Part shown: positions 10,748-23,620 of the stretch, piece by piece
How the letters are laid out: every line of letters begins with the position of its first letter
Position numbering within the stretch: position 1 is the stretch's first letter
Assembly: GCA_029379385.1 (NCBI GenBank)
Contig: CM055605.1
Span: 5,925,001-5,989,000, forward strand
Origin: Quillaja saponaria
Lineage: Eukaryota; Streptophyta; Magnoliopsida; Fabales; Quillajaceae
Direction: 5' to 3'
DNA length: 64,000 bases
Notes under the pieces: model-generated
Database searches by the model: none
What the model was told of the DNA's origin: nothing
What the model saw: only the letters and a program-made list of their open reading frames with translations
Program-made: the position numbers and the translations under genes

Positions 10748-12864
10748 TTTGAGAGAGAAACTTCTCCCCCTAGTGTGAAAAGAAAAAGGTGAGAGAGAAG
10801 AGGTTGAGGATGAATAAGAAAAATTGTAAAAATGACAGTAATAGCGTGACGGGTTGGTGACGGATAGGGAGAAAGCAAAGAATGGACAATATCTCTGACA
10901 GGTGTCACTCAAACATAGGTCAGTTTTGATGATTACTGTCTGACAATATGTGAGTTTAGTGAATTTTGATGAAGTGGTGGACTGTGTTATAACTTTGACT
11001 TTCTCACAAACAATGAAGCGCAAGACAGAAGACTGTCATTTATTGTGTTTTACAAGGACTTTGACATTATATTCCACAATTATTATTCTTGGGTGTTTGA
11101 ATGTATACTTTTTGGAATTTTTTTTTTTTTGGTTGTTTTAAAAAAAATTATTTAATTTAATAAAACAAAAATTATAATATTTATAGTATTTAATTATAAT
11201 TTTAGTATTATTTAAAATATAAAACATTATTTTAAAAAAATTTAAATTTAAATATTATATTTATAACAATTTAACAAATATATTTAGATGTTGTTAAAAA
11301 ATTTAATTTTTAAATTATAGGTCCATATTAGTATTATAAATAAATGTAAAGATATATCTTTTTCTTTTATTAACATTGACTCAATTTGAAGAATGCAGGC
11401 TTAAAGCTAATAGAATTAAGAAAATAATTTTAAAAAACTCACAAAATGATTTATCTTATTTTAACTAACAATTATGTTATTTATAAGTAAATTGGTTGAA
11501 CCCTATTTTGACTCAATTGTGAAACAAGAATAGAAAATAATTAGTTTCTAACTTTAATGGATTGTTATGCTTAAAAAGACATGTTCCATTCATTGATGGG
11601 TTCGAATTCTTTTGATCGAGGCAGAATAAAATTATCTTAAATTTGTTATCTCACTATGTTTGACAAGCCTTTTTTTTTTTTTTTTTAACAATTACGTGTA
11701 TCTAAATTATTTATATATATCTCTCTTAATCAAATTTTTAGTTTAATTAAAAACAAGTCATCCAAAGTCCATAAAAATTTTGTAAATTTTTTTTTTCACC
11801 ATATCTCTAAAAGAGATTCAAATCCAATAAATTAATGAAGAAATCACATGTTCATGAAGCCTTCAAATTTTCTTAAAGTGGTTTTTTCTTTAGACAAAAA
11901 AGAATAAGAAATAAATTAGTTTTTAATTTTACTTACAAAAGATAGAAAGAAAATGAGGAGAGTTTGGTAAACTTATAAAGACTAGAGGACCATGGCGATG
12001 TGACATGGATGGCAAATAATAATTTAGCTGTCCATCTAATTCCCAATTGAATGTATGCCCTGCTGATGACGCAACAGGCGACAAGACAAAGTCAGCCTAC
12101 TACATTCACATTCAATCTGGATCCAGGGAGAATTGGATATTTTTTTCTATTTTTTCTCATGTAAGATAATTGGTATATTCTCATAAGCATTTTAGGAAAA
12201 ATATTTAATTAACATATAAATCATCATTTTAAATAATTTAAGGTGAAATGTCAAAAAAGAAATAATTGATATCAATACTGCCTGAGAAGACATAAATAAG
12301 GTGTATTTGGGAAAGGGATATCTTATAACCATATGGAAGTTAGACAGATAACCTCATACTGCCCTACATGTCCAACACACGTAGAGCATTCTCATTCACA
12401 GATCCATTCATTCAACAACATTTCAACATATATACTCTTCAATTTTAAATGAATAGAAGAGACCACCAACAATTGTTTGTTTTGCTCAAAACAACAGCCC
12501 ATTTTGAGGGGATCAAAACATGAGAGCAATCCTCATCCACTTCCCAACTCTAACATTCAATTTTCCAACTCCATTGTGAAAGTTGCAAGTAGCTAAATAC
12601 CCAATAAAATGGTAAAATCCATGTTAATAGCAACTTTCAAGCTTCTTACTCAATATCAGTTGAAAAAACAACAAAATAAAATTATAGTTTAAACTTTAGT
12701 CAGTATTTAACTCAATTACCATTAGACACATAACTCATCAAACTGTATAGGCTCCATTGTTGCGTTGCATAATCCTGAAGACAAGAGCAGAGCAGAGATT
12801 ATATACATGAATGGAAAATGTAATGTAACACTGAGCATGCATTAGTCACAACAAATTTTAATAT
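10745..12864. other. AT-rich intergenic
   Basis: The first ~300 bases are the promoter side of the minus-strand tubby gene. Beyond 11100 the sequence is strongly AT-rich with poly(T) runs near 11118 and 11671. No coding segment, RNA gene or clear element found. Confidence 0.5.
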
Positions 12865-13536
12865 TTAACTATTACCGGACTCCATTTTTTTGAGGTCACC
12901 CATTGATTCTTGAAGATCAAACAACTTCAAGGAGGATCGGAGCCAATTTTGTGCACAAATAAGGCCCTCAACTATTTTTGGAGGCAAAACACTACAAAAC
13001 CTGTCATGCACATAATCGCCAAAGCTAAAAGCTGAATCAGATGAAAAAGCACAAAGAGGAATGGCTAACACATCCCATGCTATTTGAGAAAGGATCTTAT
13101 ATTTAGAAGAGTTGTCCTTCCACCAACTCAAGATGTCGAAGTTATCAGCAAGAGGATCCTCGCAAGGCTCCTCCAAATACGTCTCCACCTCTCCCTTGCA
13201 CTCTATACAATTTGTCAACCATAAGTATTTCTTAAACTGAGGGATCAATCGGGGATCTTCTTCTGGTTCATCAACCTCCAGATCATGTGAGGGTTTAGGA
13301 ACTTCATTTACTTTGTCACTTGAACTTGAGCCAAGTGCACTGTAGTGCTGAAACAAATTTATCAGAGTCTTCTTCATACTTCTCGCCAGCTCATCAACTA
13401 CCTCACTTTCATATAAATTATCAAGACAAAACTTAACATACCTCAACTTATATTGAGGATCCAGAACAACCACAACTAACAACAAGCTATCAATATGATT
13501 ATGGTTCATGATTCCACAATGCTTGTCATATTTTCT
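12865..13536 (-). pseudogene. hAT-superfamily transposase C-terminal remnant
   Basis: About 220 uninterrupted codons on the minus strand contain hallmarks of plant hAT/RICESLEEPER-type transposases: LDPQYKLRYVKFCL, then an acidic linker, then the C-terminal dimerisation region (FDILSWWKDNSSKYKILSQI, AWDVLAIPLCAFSSDSAFSF, SVLPPKIVEGLICAQNWLRS). The catalytic core and BED zinc finger expected upstream are absent. The coding frame (YDKHCGIMNHNH) runs to about 13530 and stops exactly where sequence copied from the ALG2 gene begins, so the 5' part was lost by a rearrangement at that junction. No terminal inverted repeats were identified. Confidence 0.85.
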
Positions 13537-14178
13537 TTCAATTTATGATTTTTTTGAACTCCCTTCCCCTATCTCTCAAGAGAAAAAAATAGTAGTGTGT
13601 TTCAAGGTGGAAACCTAGTTGGTGAAGTTGTTGGTGTTCTACTTCTATGCCATTACAGACTACTTCTTCATTGGTAAAATTTTACATACTTTGGTCTTTT
13701 AAGCACACTAGAGACTGGTTTGGAGTTTGGACTATGTAACAGAGTGTTATGTTCTTTTGTGTTCAAGGTTATGGTATCTGCTCATGTTTTGTAGGTGGAG
13801 CTGAGAGATTAATCGTCGATGCAACTGTGGAGCTCGCATCCCTTGGTCACAGTGTTCATATTTTTACTGCACACCATGATAAAGACCGATGCTTTGAGGA
13901 GACTACTGCCGGTGCCTCTCTTCCTGGTTTATATTATTTTGTTTAAGTTACAGATATCCAATATCTCTGGTCTAGAATAAAATGTGCTTTTAGACCAATA
14001 TCAATTGTAAATGTATATAGGTGGACAGAAATTGAAATTTGGTGTATTGGGAGCTCATATGTAGCATCTCAAATCCCGTAACTCCTGTTTAGTAATTGAT
14101 ATATTTTGCACATATGTTTGGTGATCAAGTGATAGATGATGAAATGTTTTTGCTTTCGTACTGATCTATTTATAATTT
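13530..14178 (+). pseudogene. Partial duplicate of ALG2 (end of intron 1, exon 2, start of intron 2)
   Basis: This stretch is near-identical to 18215-18934 inside the intact ALG2 gene. It includes the exon 2 acceptor and all of exon 2 (13795-13911: [20 protein letters not shown], then [16 protein letters not shown]) but no exon 1 and no later exons, so it cannot encode an enzyme. Differences include Ala to Thr in VDATVEL, loss of about 25 bases near 13783 between two TCAT repeats, and a shorter intron 2 start. High identity suggests a recent event. Its left edge abuts the hAT remnant. Confidence 0.9.
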
Positions 14179-15685
14179 CTTAGACTTCCTTTAATCTGTG
14201 TTCCCCTCATTTCTGCACACTTGATACGACTCATACATCCCTGTCTATCTCCATCAGAATCTTGAAACAATCTCCCAGATCCACCTCCATTTGCATTCCC
14301 TACTTTGCAAGGTAATATTGTCTTGGCACCATTACATAAATTGGTGTCAACCACTCAATCCATATTATTCTGCTGTGAAATTTTTATAAATGGTATGTCA
14401 TATCCTGAAGCCACTTGCAATTACATATATCATTTTAGACCTTAAAAATATTCGACTTACATAATTATAAATCTACCCTGTATGACCAAGCACAGCCATC
14501 AGACCCTTGTAAAGCACATGGTGAACTTTCTTCGATTTTTGTTGTATTTTTCAATTACCATGGAGACTTATGAGTTTTGACTATTATCATTTTCAAATTC
14601 TCTAGAGCCACTGTTTTTTAGTCTAACAACAACAATAATAGAGGGAAATGCCATGAATACACACTCCGAAAGCCTTCTTGTTTCAGGGTGTATCTCATCT
14701 GTCATGCGTGTATGGGGGGAGGGGGCCAGGGAGACTATTCGACTTGTGAAATTACTGCCCTTACTTCCTAGTTTTGAATTGGTCCCCAGCGTTTTCTCTA
14801 TATTCTTTATATACATATATAGAGCCATCATAATCAAGAAAGCCCTTGGGAAATGCTCTATCAATCTAGTAAGGTAATGTGGTACTAGGGAAACTAGGGC
14901 ACTATAGAAAGAGAAACTCAAAAATAGAAATTGAAAGGGAGAGGGAACAAACTTAGAATTCACATACCCGCATCCACCATATAACTCCATAAGAATTAAA
15001 AAAAAAAAAGGTATAAGAGATTCACATAATTACTGAAATGAAAAAGAAGAGTATGAACTACCTATTCATAATTGGATGGAAACCAGTATACAAATCAATT
15101 TATTGTTGAACTACGATAAAATATCCATAAACTAACCGATAAAAAGAAATGAAGAAAGTTTGCGACTGTAATTAATACAATATATTTGATCACTGGTAGA
15201 ACTAGTCTTTTGTTATTCCCCAAATCTTCAGGCACGATAAGAATTGGAGACCCTGTATTCCAACATCCACGTCAGATGGTGTCAACTAACACAGTCTAAG
15301 CCATATAATTCTAATATAAGGTTCAACATCTATGTCCATATTCAGATGCAGTTTCATTATATTTTATGCATAGTTTTAGACCTTCAAAATCTAGACATGC
15401 ATGACCAGCATCTGAGAAAATTCTTTAATGGCTCAATCTAATTTTTTTTCTACACACCGATAATTTTGTTGAACTTGTGTAACTTTCTATTAAACTTGTG
15501 TATCTGATGCAACCCAAATGAATCTTTTAATTGATAAGGAATAACATGGCCAACTTAGTCCCAACCAGGAATCGGAAGGTCTAAGAAGAATAAAAAACAA
15601 ATGCCATTAGAATAAAAGAGGGGAGTACTCCCAAATGAGTGTAAAGGCTTCTTTAGTTTCAGTCTTAAACACCACCACACCCCCC

Positions 15686-15716
<31 letters not shown>

Positions 15717-16028
15717 AAAAAAAAAACTCCTTCTCCCCAAACAAACAAAACAGGCATTAATAGATTTACGCAATAATGCCTTTACAAAATGGCCTATTAT
15801 CCTTCAAATATCAGATGAAACAACAATATCAAAATATCATTATCATAAACATCATTCTGCATACGCCGAACAAAAACTCAAAGAAATAAACCAAAGTTAA
15901 CAGCTTGAAGAGAACCAAAATTCATCTCTCATTGATTACATGCACCAATTGCAGATTAACCCATCAAATTTTCAAAGCACTGTTGAAAGTATATTCAAAT
16001 TATAGCTCGTAAATCCATAAACCTGTTA
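14179..16028. other. Intergenic, no gene recognised
   Basis: A 140-codon minus-strand frame at 14568-14990 has no family features and is not called. The region carries the poly(C)/poly(A) tract at 15676 and, at its right end, the probable 3' UTR of the small minus-strand gene. Confidence 0.45.
15676..15726. repeat. Homopolymer pair: poly(C) followed by poly(A)
   Basis: About 30 consecutive C residues run directly into about 21 A residues. A G-tract of this length on the minus strand could form quadruplex or triplex structures, and its length is liable to sequencing error. Confidence 0.95.
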
Positions 16029-16344
16029 CTATTTGATGGCTTTGTGTACAGCCACAACATCCGACGAACTTTCTGCCAATTGTTCCCGCTGCTGTTCCCG
16101 TAGAATCGCCTTCCGCTCCAGCTCCCGCCATTTGTTTATTGCAACAGTGCAAATAACTGAAACATGAGTCACAGATACAGTGTTCCGATCAGATTCGATA
16201 ATAGAGAAAAATTCATCAACACGGAAACAAAGAGAGAGAAAGAGAAGTGGGAGCTATGAACGGGAAATTACATCCAGCGCCGACGAAAGAAAGAAGGCGG
16301 AGGACTTTTGGGCCGGCTGGGCCTGCCACCTCTTCTCCGGTCAT
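16029..16344 (-). CDS. Small putative single-pass membrane protein (66 aa), uncharacterised
   Basis: Two minus-strand exons, 16344-16272 and 16156-16029, join through a GTAATT...TTTCAG intron to give 201 nt and 66 residues. The product opens MTGEEVAGPAGPKVLRLLSF, continues VGAGFICTVAINKW as a short hydrophobic segment (about residues 14-30), then a charged, probably helical tail (RELERKAILREQQREQLAES) ending VHKAIK. The exon join restores a hydrophobic-then-charged layout that neither exon shows alone. I recall similar small plant proteins with PKVLRL...FVGAGFICT-like cores but know no function, so none is assigned. Each exon is too short to stand out in a length-filtered ORF scan. Confidence 0.68.
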
Positions 16345-17570
16345 GGATCTGGCGATAAAAAGAGCTTACTCTGTAGATTATATTCTGATGAACATAAGCA
16401 GCTTCTCAGTTGAATGCTTATGCTTTGGACCCGTTGCTTCAAAGACAAACTCCTATTTGTTAAAGCAAAATAAATAAAAAATAATATATATTTATTTATT
16501 TATTTAATTATTGATACTCAAACAAATTAACTAATTACTTTTCCGATTTTGTCAAAAGATAAACCATACAAGGCAATATTAAAAAATTTATAAAATTTTA
16601 CTCTATCTTAAATTCTTCAACCAGACAACATCACATTTTATCACGTCTTACTTATTTTTGTTTTTTATTGAGTATCTTACATTTTGGATGTGAATCTAAT
16701 TTCATTCATATTAGTGGTGTTTGTCTCTCTCACAAGTGTTGTTTTACATACTCAAATTATAAATATTACAGAAATTTCTCAATCATTAAACTTTAGTTAT
16801 ATTTTAACACTTGAACCAATTTGTATATTTTAATACTTGAACCACGCATTTGGATTCTATTATGTCTTCATTCTTGTTGGTTTATAGGGAAAAAAAAAAA
16901 AAGTAAATGAACAGCATGACATCAAATAAAAGAATAGGACACATGAAAAAAACTAAAGCACTCTGAAAATAAGTTGGAATCATTTTTTTGATTACATAAA
17001 CAATATTAATCTTCCTTAAGGAAAATTTTAGTTCAAGATTTTAAATTATATACTTCACTTGGAGTTTTTTTTTTTTTTTTTTTTTTCCCTTCACTGCAAA
17101 CTAATTCATTTTTATCAAAGTAGTTATTTTCTATTCCCTAAGATCCAAGATACTAGTGAAGTTACAAAACCAATTGGGCCTTTAGGCCTGTGACTGAACG
17201 AAGAAGTCCAAGTCCAACGCAACTGAAAACTGAAAAGTCCATCTTTCTCATTTCCTATTCCTCTGTCGCTTTGCACTGGTTGCTGATCGACGACCCTCTC
17301 CATCCTCAGCACCCTTCTAAACTAGGGTCGTGAACAAGGCCTGCTATATAGCTTGGAAGCTTGAATTGGAGGGCGTAAATAATCGGCGGTGCAACTGATT
17401 GGGTGTGAATCAATAGGTACCGTTACAGTTCCTGTCCTAATAAACCGATGTTTTTCGTTTTCAACCATACCAAAACTAAGCTAATGTGGGATTGATTAAA
17501 GTTCTTGTTTTTGAAATGTAGTGGGAAACTGGTTTAATTTATAGATACGGTGAAAGAAAGAAGTTCAAAG
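16345..17570. other. Intergenic between divergent genes; ALG2 5' leader
   Basis: Mostly AT-rich, with a poly(T) run at about 17066-17087. From about 17330 the sequence looks like the ALG2 5' UTR, and a GTACCG...TGTAG intron at about 17416-17520 would place a leader intron just before the ATG. No ORF supported. Confidence 0.4.
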
Positions 17571-20500
17571 ATGAATATAGCTATAATTCATCCGGATCTT
17601 GGCATAGGTATTTATTTATTTATTTATTTTATTATCCCTTTTAGTGCAAGACAATGTATTAAAAAGGGTAAATGGGAACTTAATTAATTTTCATTGTTAT
17701 ATTTCTGAAAGTACAACTCAGTTGAGTTAGTATATTTGCTGAAACTAAGTAATTTTCTTCTTTTTTTCTGGTATGGAAATCGAAGTATATTATGTTCTAT
17801 GGCCAATTTCAGATTGAATATATAATTTGGGATGTGTAAGTTATTTATGATCCAGACATGCCACCCTTTGAAGCGTTGCTCGTTGTCGCAGGAAACTACT
17901 TTGTATTCAATGGTTATGTGAGGTGGCTGAGTAGGATGTTAGAACTCATCATATAAATTGGTTTGAATCTCCCATAAATAAATTATCGTAAAATTTGTTT
18001 GATAGAAATAAATGAACAATGTTGATATCATTTGGTAACTATAAACATACAAAGTTCATACAATTGGTAAAGATGTTGACTGATGTTGGTAGTAGTTTTT
18101 GAAGCTAACTGTGATAGAATTGGTGATATGAGGTATGTGTTGGGTGCAAGGTTGTAGACATCCACCATTTTTTACACTTTCGTTCTTTTCTCCTGATTCT
18201 TGAAGTCACGGGATTTAGTTCTTTCAATTTATGATTTTTTTGAACTCCCTTTGCCTATCTCTCAAGAGAAAAAAATAGTACTATGTTTCAAGGTGGAAAC
18301 CTAGTTGGTGAAGTTGTTGGTGTTCTACTTCTATGCTGTTATAGACTACTTATTCATTGGTAAAATTTTACGTACTTTGGTCTTTTAAGTACACTAGAGA
18401 CTAGTTTGGAGTTTGGACTATGTAACAGAGTGTTATGTTCTTTTGTGTTCAAGGTTATGGTATCTGCTCATTAATATTGATAACGGTACCTTGTCATGTT
18501 TTGTAGGTGGAGCTGAGAGATTAATTGTTGATGCAGCTGTGGAGCTCGCATCCCTTGGTCACAGTGTTCATATTTTTACTGCACACCATGATAAAGACCG
18601 ATGCTTTGAGGAGACTACTGCCGGTGCCTCTCTCTCTGGTTTATATTATTTTGTATAAGTTTACAGATATCCAATATCTATTGACATCAAGCGAAAAAAA
18701 GAGAGGAGAAGAAAACATAAATCTTGGTTAGAATAAAATGTGCTTTTAGACCAACATCAATTGTAAATGTATATAGGTAGACAGAAATTGAAATTTGGTG
18801 TATTGGGAGCTCATATGTAGCATCTCAAATCCTGTAACGCCTGTTTAGTAATTAATATATTTTGCACATATGTTTGGTGATCTGAGTGATAGATGATGAA
18901 ATGTTTTTGCTTTCGTACTGATCTATTTATAATTCTATCAGTTCTTACAATTAAAAACTATGGTGAAAAAGAGATTGATTATTTCTGCTTTTAAGATATT
19001 TCATGACTTTATTTTATACTTTGCTTCTAAATCTTGGGAGTTTACCATCTTGTAAGACATCACGTTGAATTGGACAGCTTTACAAGATGACTTGGTTCTG
19101 GTCAGGGTACTGATCATGGCCTTTTTTCTTTAAGCAGCATTGCTTTCTGATAGATAACCTGGGGTGTTCTTCGGAAAAAGAAAAGAAAAGAAAAACTGAG
19201 CTGTAACTCTTTCTGTTTATCTCTATGTATTTTGGGGTTAGGGGCGAGCAAGGCAGTTTCCCTTTTGGGGTGTGTTTCCAATTGAGCTGCAGCTGCATCC
19301 CTTTTCAAATTGAAGAAAAAGGATGAACTGGAGAATGTTTTGACTGTAATGGCTGGATTTATTCTCAGTCTGTTTATTCCTTCTTACACTAGCTCTCTTC
19401 TTGTCCTATGTGCTTGTCTATACACCCTACTGCTGATGTTCCTCCTTTATAGGGTTTGCCTGTTTCCTACTGCTTTTCCTTTTTTTCTCCCTGAGATGTG
19501 TATCACATAGTTGTGTTCATAGTTAAACCTTTTAACCTGTTTTGCTGTACGCACAAATTCAGTTTTGGAGGGGAGATATATTCTTCTGCATTACTGTTTT
19601 TCCTTTTTTTCAATTGGGTGATAAACTGATAATTGTCATATAGGATGTGTCATGGCTGCAACTCATTGTTTTTGTTATCCAGGTACCTTTCCGGTTACTG
19701 TATATGGTTCTTTCCTTCCTCGGCATATTTTCTACCGCTTTCATGCATTATGTGCATACCTGCGGTGCCTATTTGTTGCTCTTTGTGTGCTTATCATGCT
19801 GCCATCATTTGAAGTTATACTGGCTGATCAGGTCTCCGCAGTCATTCCAATTTTGAAACTTAAAAGGTCAACAAAGGTATTCAAACATTCAGTATATATG
19901 GTACTTGGAGTGTATCATTATGGTTGTTTCATGTGTTGCATTTGCATACAGGTTGTATTCTACTGCCATTTTCCTGATCTGTTGCTGGCTAAGCACACAA
20001 CTATTTTAAGGAGGATATATAGGACACCTATAGACTACATAGAAGAAGTTACTACTGGTTGGAATCCATTCCCTGTGTTTGTTCTGTGCTTCTGAACTTT
20101 CTTTCACATATATTATGTTTCTATCATCTTATTAAATTGTGCCAAACTGCAGGGATGGCAGATTTGATACTTGTTAATAGCAACTTTACTGCATCTACTT
20201 TCGCACGTACTTTTAAGCATCTTAATGCTCGTGGAATTCGACCAGCTATTCTATATCCAGCAGTCAATGTAGATCAGTTTGAGGAGCCCCATTCTTCCAA
20301 GTAATGGACATGTTTGTAAATTTCTTGGTGTAGTTGGTTATAGTAACACTTTTTAAGATTATGCAAGCATCCTTTTATTCTGATACTTCTTTACCATAGA
20401 GTTTGATTTTATATTTGTGTGTCTGGTGTAGATTGAATTTTCTCTCCATCAACCGCTTTGAAAGGAAGAAAAACATAGAATTAGCCATATCAGCTTTTGC

Positions 20501-21891
20501 TATGCTTTGCACTCTTGAAGGAGATGTTCTTAAAGGATGTGATATATCTAATGCTTCTTTGACTCTTGCAGGTGAGTCTCTACCTAAGCTAATGTTTTTG
20601 GGGAGGACCAAGTACGGGGAGCATTTTTCTCCGTGGACTCAATCCCCTAATAACAACTGGGTCCCACCTGGAACCCACTTCTTTATTTGTGAGGAGGTGC
20701 TGTACACGGAGCAAATATGCTTCTGTGTACGTAGCACTCTCTGTGTTTTCTTATCCCAATGTTGGATATGTTATCCAAGTTTTTAGATATCCATTCCAAA
20801 TGTGCATAAATTGCAATGGCAGTAATCAATATTAGACTATTTGTGTTACGTCAATAACGTAGTGTTGCAGTCAAATGGTTTTGTCATGTTGCGTGACCGT
20901 GAAGTCTGAGAATTAACTACTCTGAAATAGCGGGGCACACTAATGAGTTAACTAAAAGTAGACTTTTATGCTTGGCTGTCGTATTCTGTGATAAATGTTG
21001 ATGCAATACCCTTTTTTGGAACTGAACTCTGCTATAGGACAAAGTTGGGTCAGATTTTAATGGGGCTGAACAACTTAATAGCTTTATGCCTTATTGGTAT
21101 GTAAAGTGGTAAATTTTGACTTATATTTAGAGTCCATCTGGTACCACATTAATTTAAGTAATGAAAGTCCAGTAACAGTTTGCAGTTCCTGAGTTTGGAC
21201 AACTCTAACTTAAATTTTCCTGTGTTTCACTTAAAGAAAGAAGTGCTATACTTCACGAGTCACATATAATTACTGGACTAAGTTGTAGGTTTGCGTGGGT
21301 TGTTGCAAATATGAAAAATGAAATCTATTATCATTGATTGTTCAGGTGGCTTTGATAAACGCTTGAGGGAAAATGTTGAGTACTTGGAAGAGCTCAAAGC
21401 TTTAGCTGCAAAGAAAGGGGTATATAATCAGATTAGTTTCATCACATCTTGCTCAACATCTGAAAGGAATGCACTTCTCTCCCAATGTCTATGCGTTCTT
21501 TATACTCCAAAGGTCTGTAGAATTTTATTTTTCCTTAAAATTGGTTGGAAATAAAATGCTAGAAAGGAAAGTGTGACAAAATACTCTGCTGATGCAGGAT
21601 GAACACTTCGGCATTGTTCCCTTGGAGGCGATGGCAGCGTATAGACCAGTTATTGCATGCAATAGTGGTGGCCCTGTTGAGACTGTCAAGGATGGCATAA
21701 CAGGATATCTTTGTGACCCTACTCCACAAGAGTTCTCTTTGGCAATGGCCAAACTCATCCAAGATCCCCAGATGGCAGAGAAAATGGGCAGAGAAGCTCA
21801 ACGGCATGTGACCGAGTCATTCTCTACAAAGATATTTGGCCAGCGTTTGAATAGATATCTTGTTGACATTGCTCGGGGAAAGGAGGACTGA
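17571..21891 (+). CDS. ALG2: ALG2, alpha-1,3/1,6-mannosyltransferase
   Basis: Eight exons, 17571-17607, 18507-18623, 19683-19876, 19952-20057, 20153-20300, 20432-20571, 21346-21512 and 21598-21891, total 1203 nt (400 residues), matching plant ALG2. Exon 1 encodes only [13 protein letters not shown]. The GT4 (GT-B fold) features are present: the N-terminal GGAERL loop, [36 protein letters not shown] and the C-terminal EX7E motif (E305 and E313 in [13 protein letters not shown]) that binds the GDP-mannose donor. ALG2 adds the second and third mannoses to the dolichol-linked oligosaccharide on the cytosolic face of the ER for N-glycosylation. A hydrophobic stretch ([14 protein letters not shown]) fits membrane association. 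Introns 1, 2 and 6 exceed 700 bases and hold no other gene. Part of this gene is copied at 13530. Confidence 0.95.
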
Positions 21892-22744
21892 AAATGGTGA
21901 TTGTTGCGTTATTTAGACTTTTGTACTCTAACCCTTACCCAAAAAGGAAAAATAATGCAGAAGTTTGACAGTTAATGTTATAGGAAATGGTGTCCAGTAG
22001 CATTCTTGGATTACTTCTTCTAAGCAATTTAGAGATGGAATTTTGTTTGATTATCCATTAGTCTTTAAGAAATTTTTATTGTTTTTCTTCTGGTGCTGGT
22101 ATCCTAAGATTATTTTGTCGGAGTTATTTGTGAAAAGATCTTAGTTTGGCAGTATATCTTTCCGTTTGAGAAGAAAACTACAGCGGCCCTTGAAAGTTGA
22201 CAAATAATCTTGGTAAATAAACAACAGATTATCCAATATTACCCGGAGCCATGTCTCGTATTGTGATACCTGCATTATTTTGGTAAGTTTCAATAATGGT
22301 AAAATTTATGCATAGCATGCTTAGATCAAAGTTGCCTGCACGTCTTTTTCCCCCTGGGACATTGAAGAATAAGACAAGTAGCTTTTATTGTGCAGCTGTT
22401 CAACAAAACAAGGAGGTTTAACTGTACTTGATGGATCAGAACATTGGATGCTTGATCAAAATTAAGTTTTCATGCTCATTTTCTGCTAATATCTGAAAAA
22501 ACTTGGAGATTTAAGAGGTGCCAATTTCAGCGCTCTCTCTCTCAATCTCTTTTGCGGTGGTCTTTGTGGCTGTCTGTGAAATAAGTTCAAAATATATATA
22601 TACACAAAGATCAATCCAATTTTAGCAAGACGTAGCTGTGGCGGCAGTCATTATAAACATCACAATTTGGACAGAAAATTAATAATTCCAAGTACGGACG
22701 AAAAACAGTAAGTGGAAGATCTAGCTGAAAGAATAGATAGTGTC
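21892..22744. other. Intergenic, ALG2 3' UTR and spacer
   Basis: The ALG2 3' UTR runs for an undetermined distance. I see nothing coding before the pathogen-related pseudogene. Confidence 0.45.
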
Positions 22745-23620
22745 AAGGTAGCAGGGATAAGTATCGTTCAATCTTGCAGGAAGAGACTGAGAATACACAC
22801 TGGAGGCATGGTGGCCCTCCCATTTTTGATGCTGTAAACAAACTCTTCAAAGAAGGCCGAACCATTTTTGATCTTATTTCCTCCATTAGCAGTACTTAAT
22901 TGTTTATTTTAACACTTTGTTTGCAGGAGTGGCCTAAAGGGTCACTAGAGGAAGTAGTTCAGAATAATGTGAAATCATGGGAAATGGAATTGTCTCCAGA
23001 GAAGTTCAAGTTTGGTGTAAATGGTAACTCATAAAAGACTAACTAGACACAAATAATTTCTTCTTTTGGGCAGTTTCATGATTACGTTACCTCAAACTAT
23101 GGAATATTATAAAAATTTGATGGTTTTGTTTTGCAAAATTTTGATGTATGTGACAAAAAGGTAGGGAGGCACTAACTACACACAAACAATTTCTTCTTTT
23201 GGGCAGTCTCTTCTCCTGACAGTGCCTCTTCTACATGAAATTTTAATTAGATAATTATATAATTTTTATCTAAATTTGTGAGAGTAAATTATTTTACTAA
23301 AATTTCAATAGAGGTAAAAATAAAAAATTAACATCTTTGTAGTGTGAAATTTATTGTTAATGATATATGAGGTATGTTTGAGAAGTGACTGAGGTCAACT
23401 CACTTTTATGTGATCCGTCCCTGACTACAATATTTTGAAGTTGCCTAACAGACAATAGTTATAATAATATTTCACAGGTTGATGATTCTTTGAGGGCAGA
23501 AGAAGTTGAAATTTACTATGATCCTGCTGAGTTGTTTGGAGGCCTCCTAAAGGCCGTGTGCCTCTTCATGACCCTAAAGCTGTAAAACATGAAGATGGTT
23601 CAAAACAGACTCCACCCAGT
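22745..23620 (+). pseudogene. Pathogen-related protein pseudogene (exon 3 lost)
   Basis: Decayed paralogue of the gene at 25156. Exon 1 remnant reads DKYRS...ENTHWRHGGPPIFDAVNKLF but has no usable start, and its donor is lost. Exon 2 (about 22928-23023, EWPKGSLEEVVQNNVKSWEM) has an internal deletion removing the HKTRLQDFKTIN equivalent. The large exon 3 is missing. Exon 4 begins at 23478 (VDDSLRAEEVEIYYDPAELF) and shifts frame within the AAAGGCC near 23553; the other frame continues PLHDPKAVKHEDGSK. Short repeats near 23036 and 23175 (AATTTCTTCTTTTGGGCAGT) lie where exon 3 should be. Confidence 0.88.

Noticed and set aside
14568..14990. 140-codon minus-strand ORF
   Set aside because: No recognisable domain, low-complexity hydrophobic start, no splice or promoter context; likely chance.
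14300..15430. Possible repeat between about 14340-14510 and 15280-15410 (shared GGTGTCAAC and TTTTAGACCTT words)
   Set aside because: Shared words are few and spacing differs; similarity is too weak to call by eye.
19310..19510. 66-codon hydrophobic ORF in ALG2 intron 2
   Set aside because: T-rich intronic sequence translates as hydrophobic residues; no homology or splice support.
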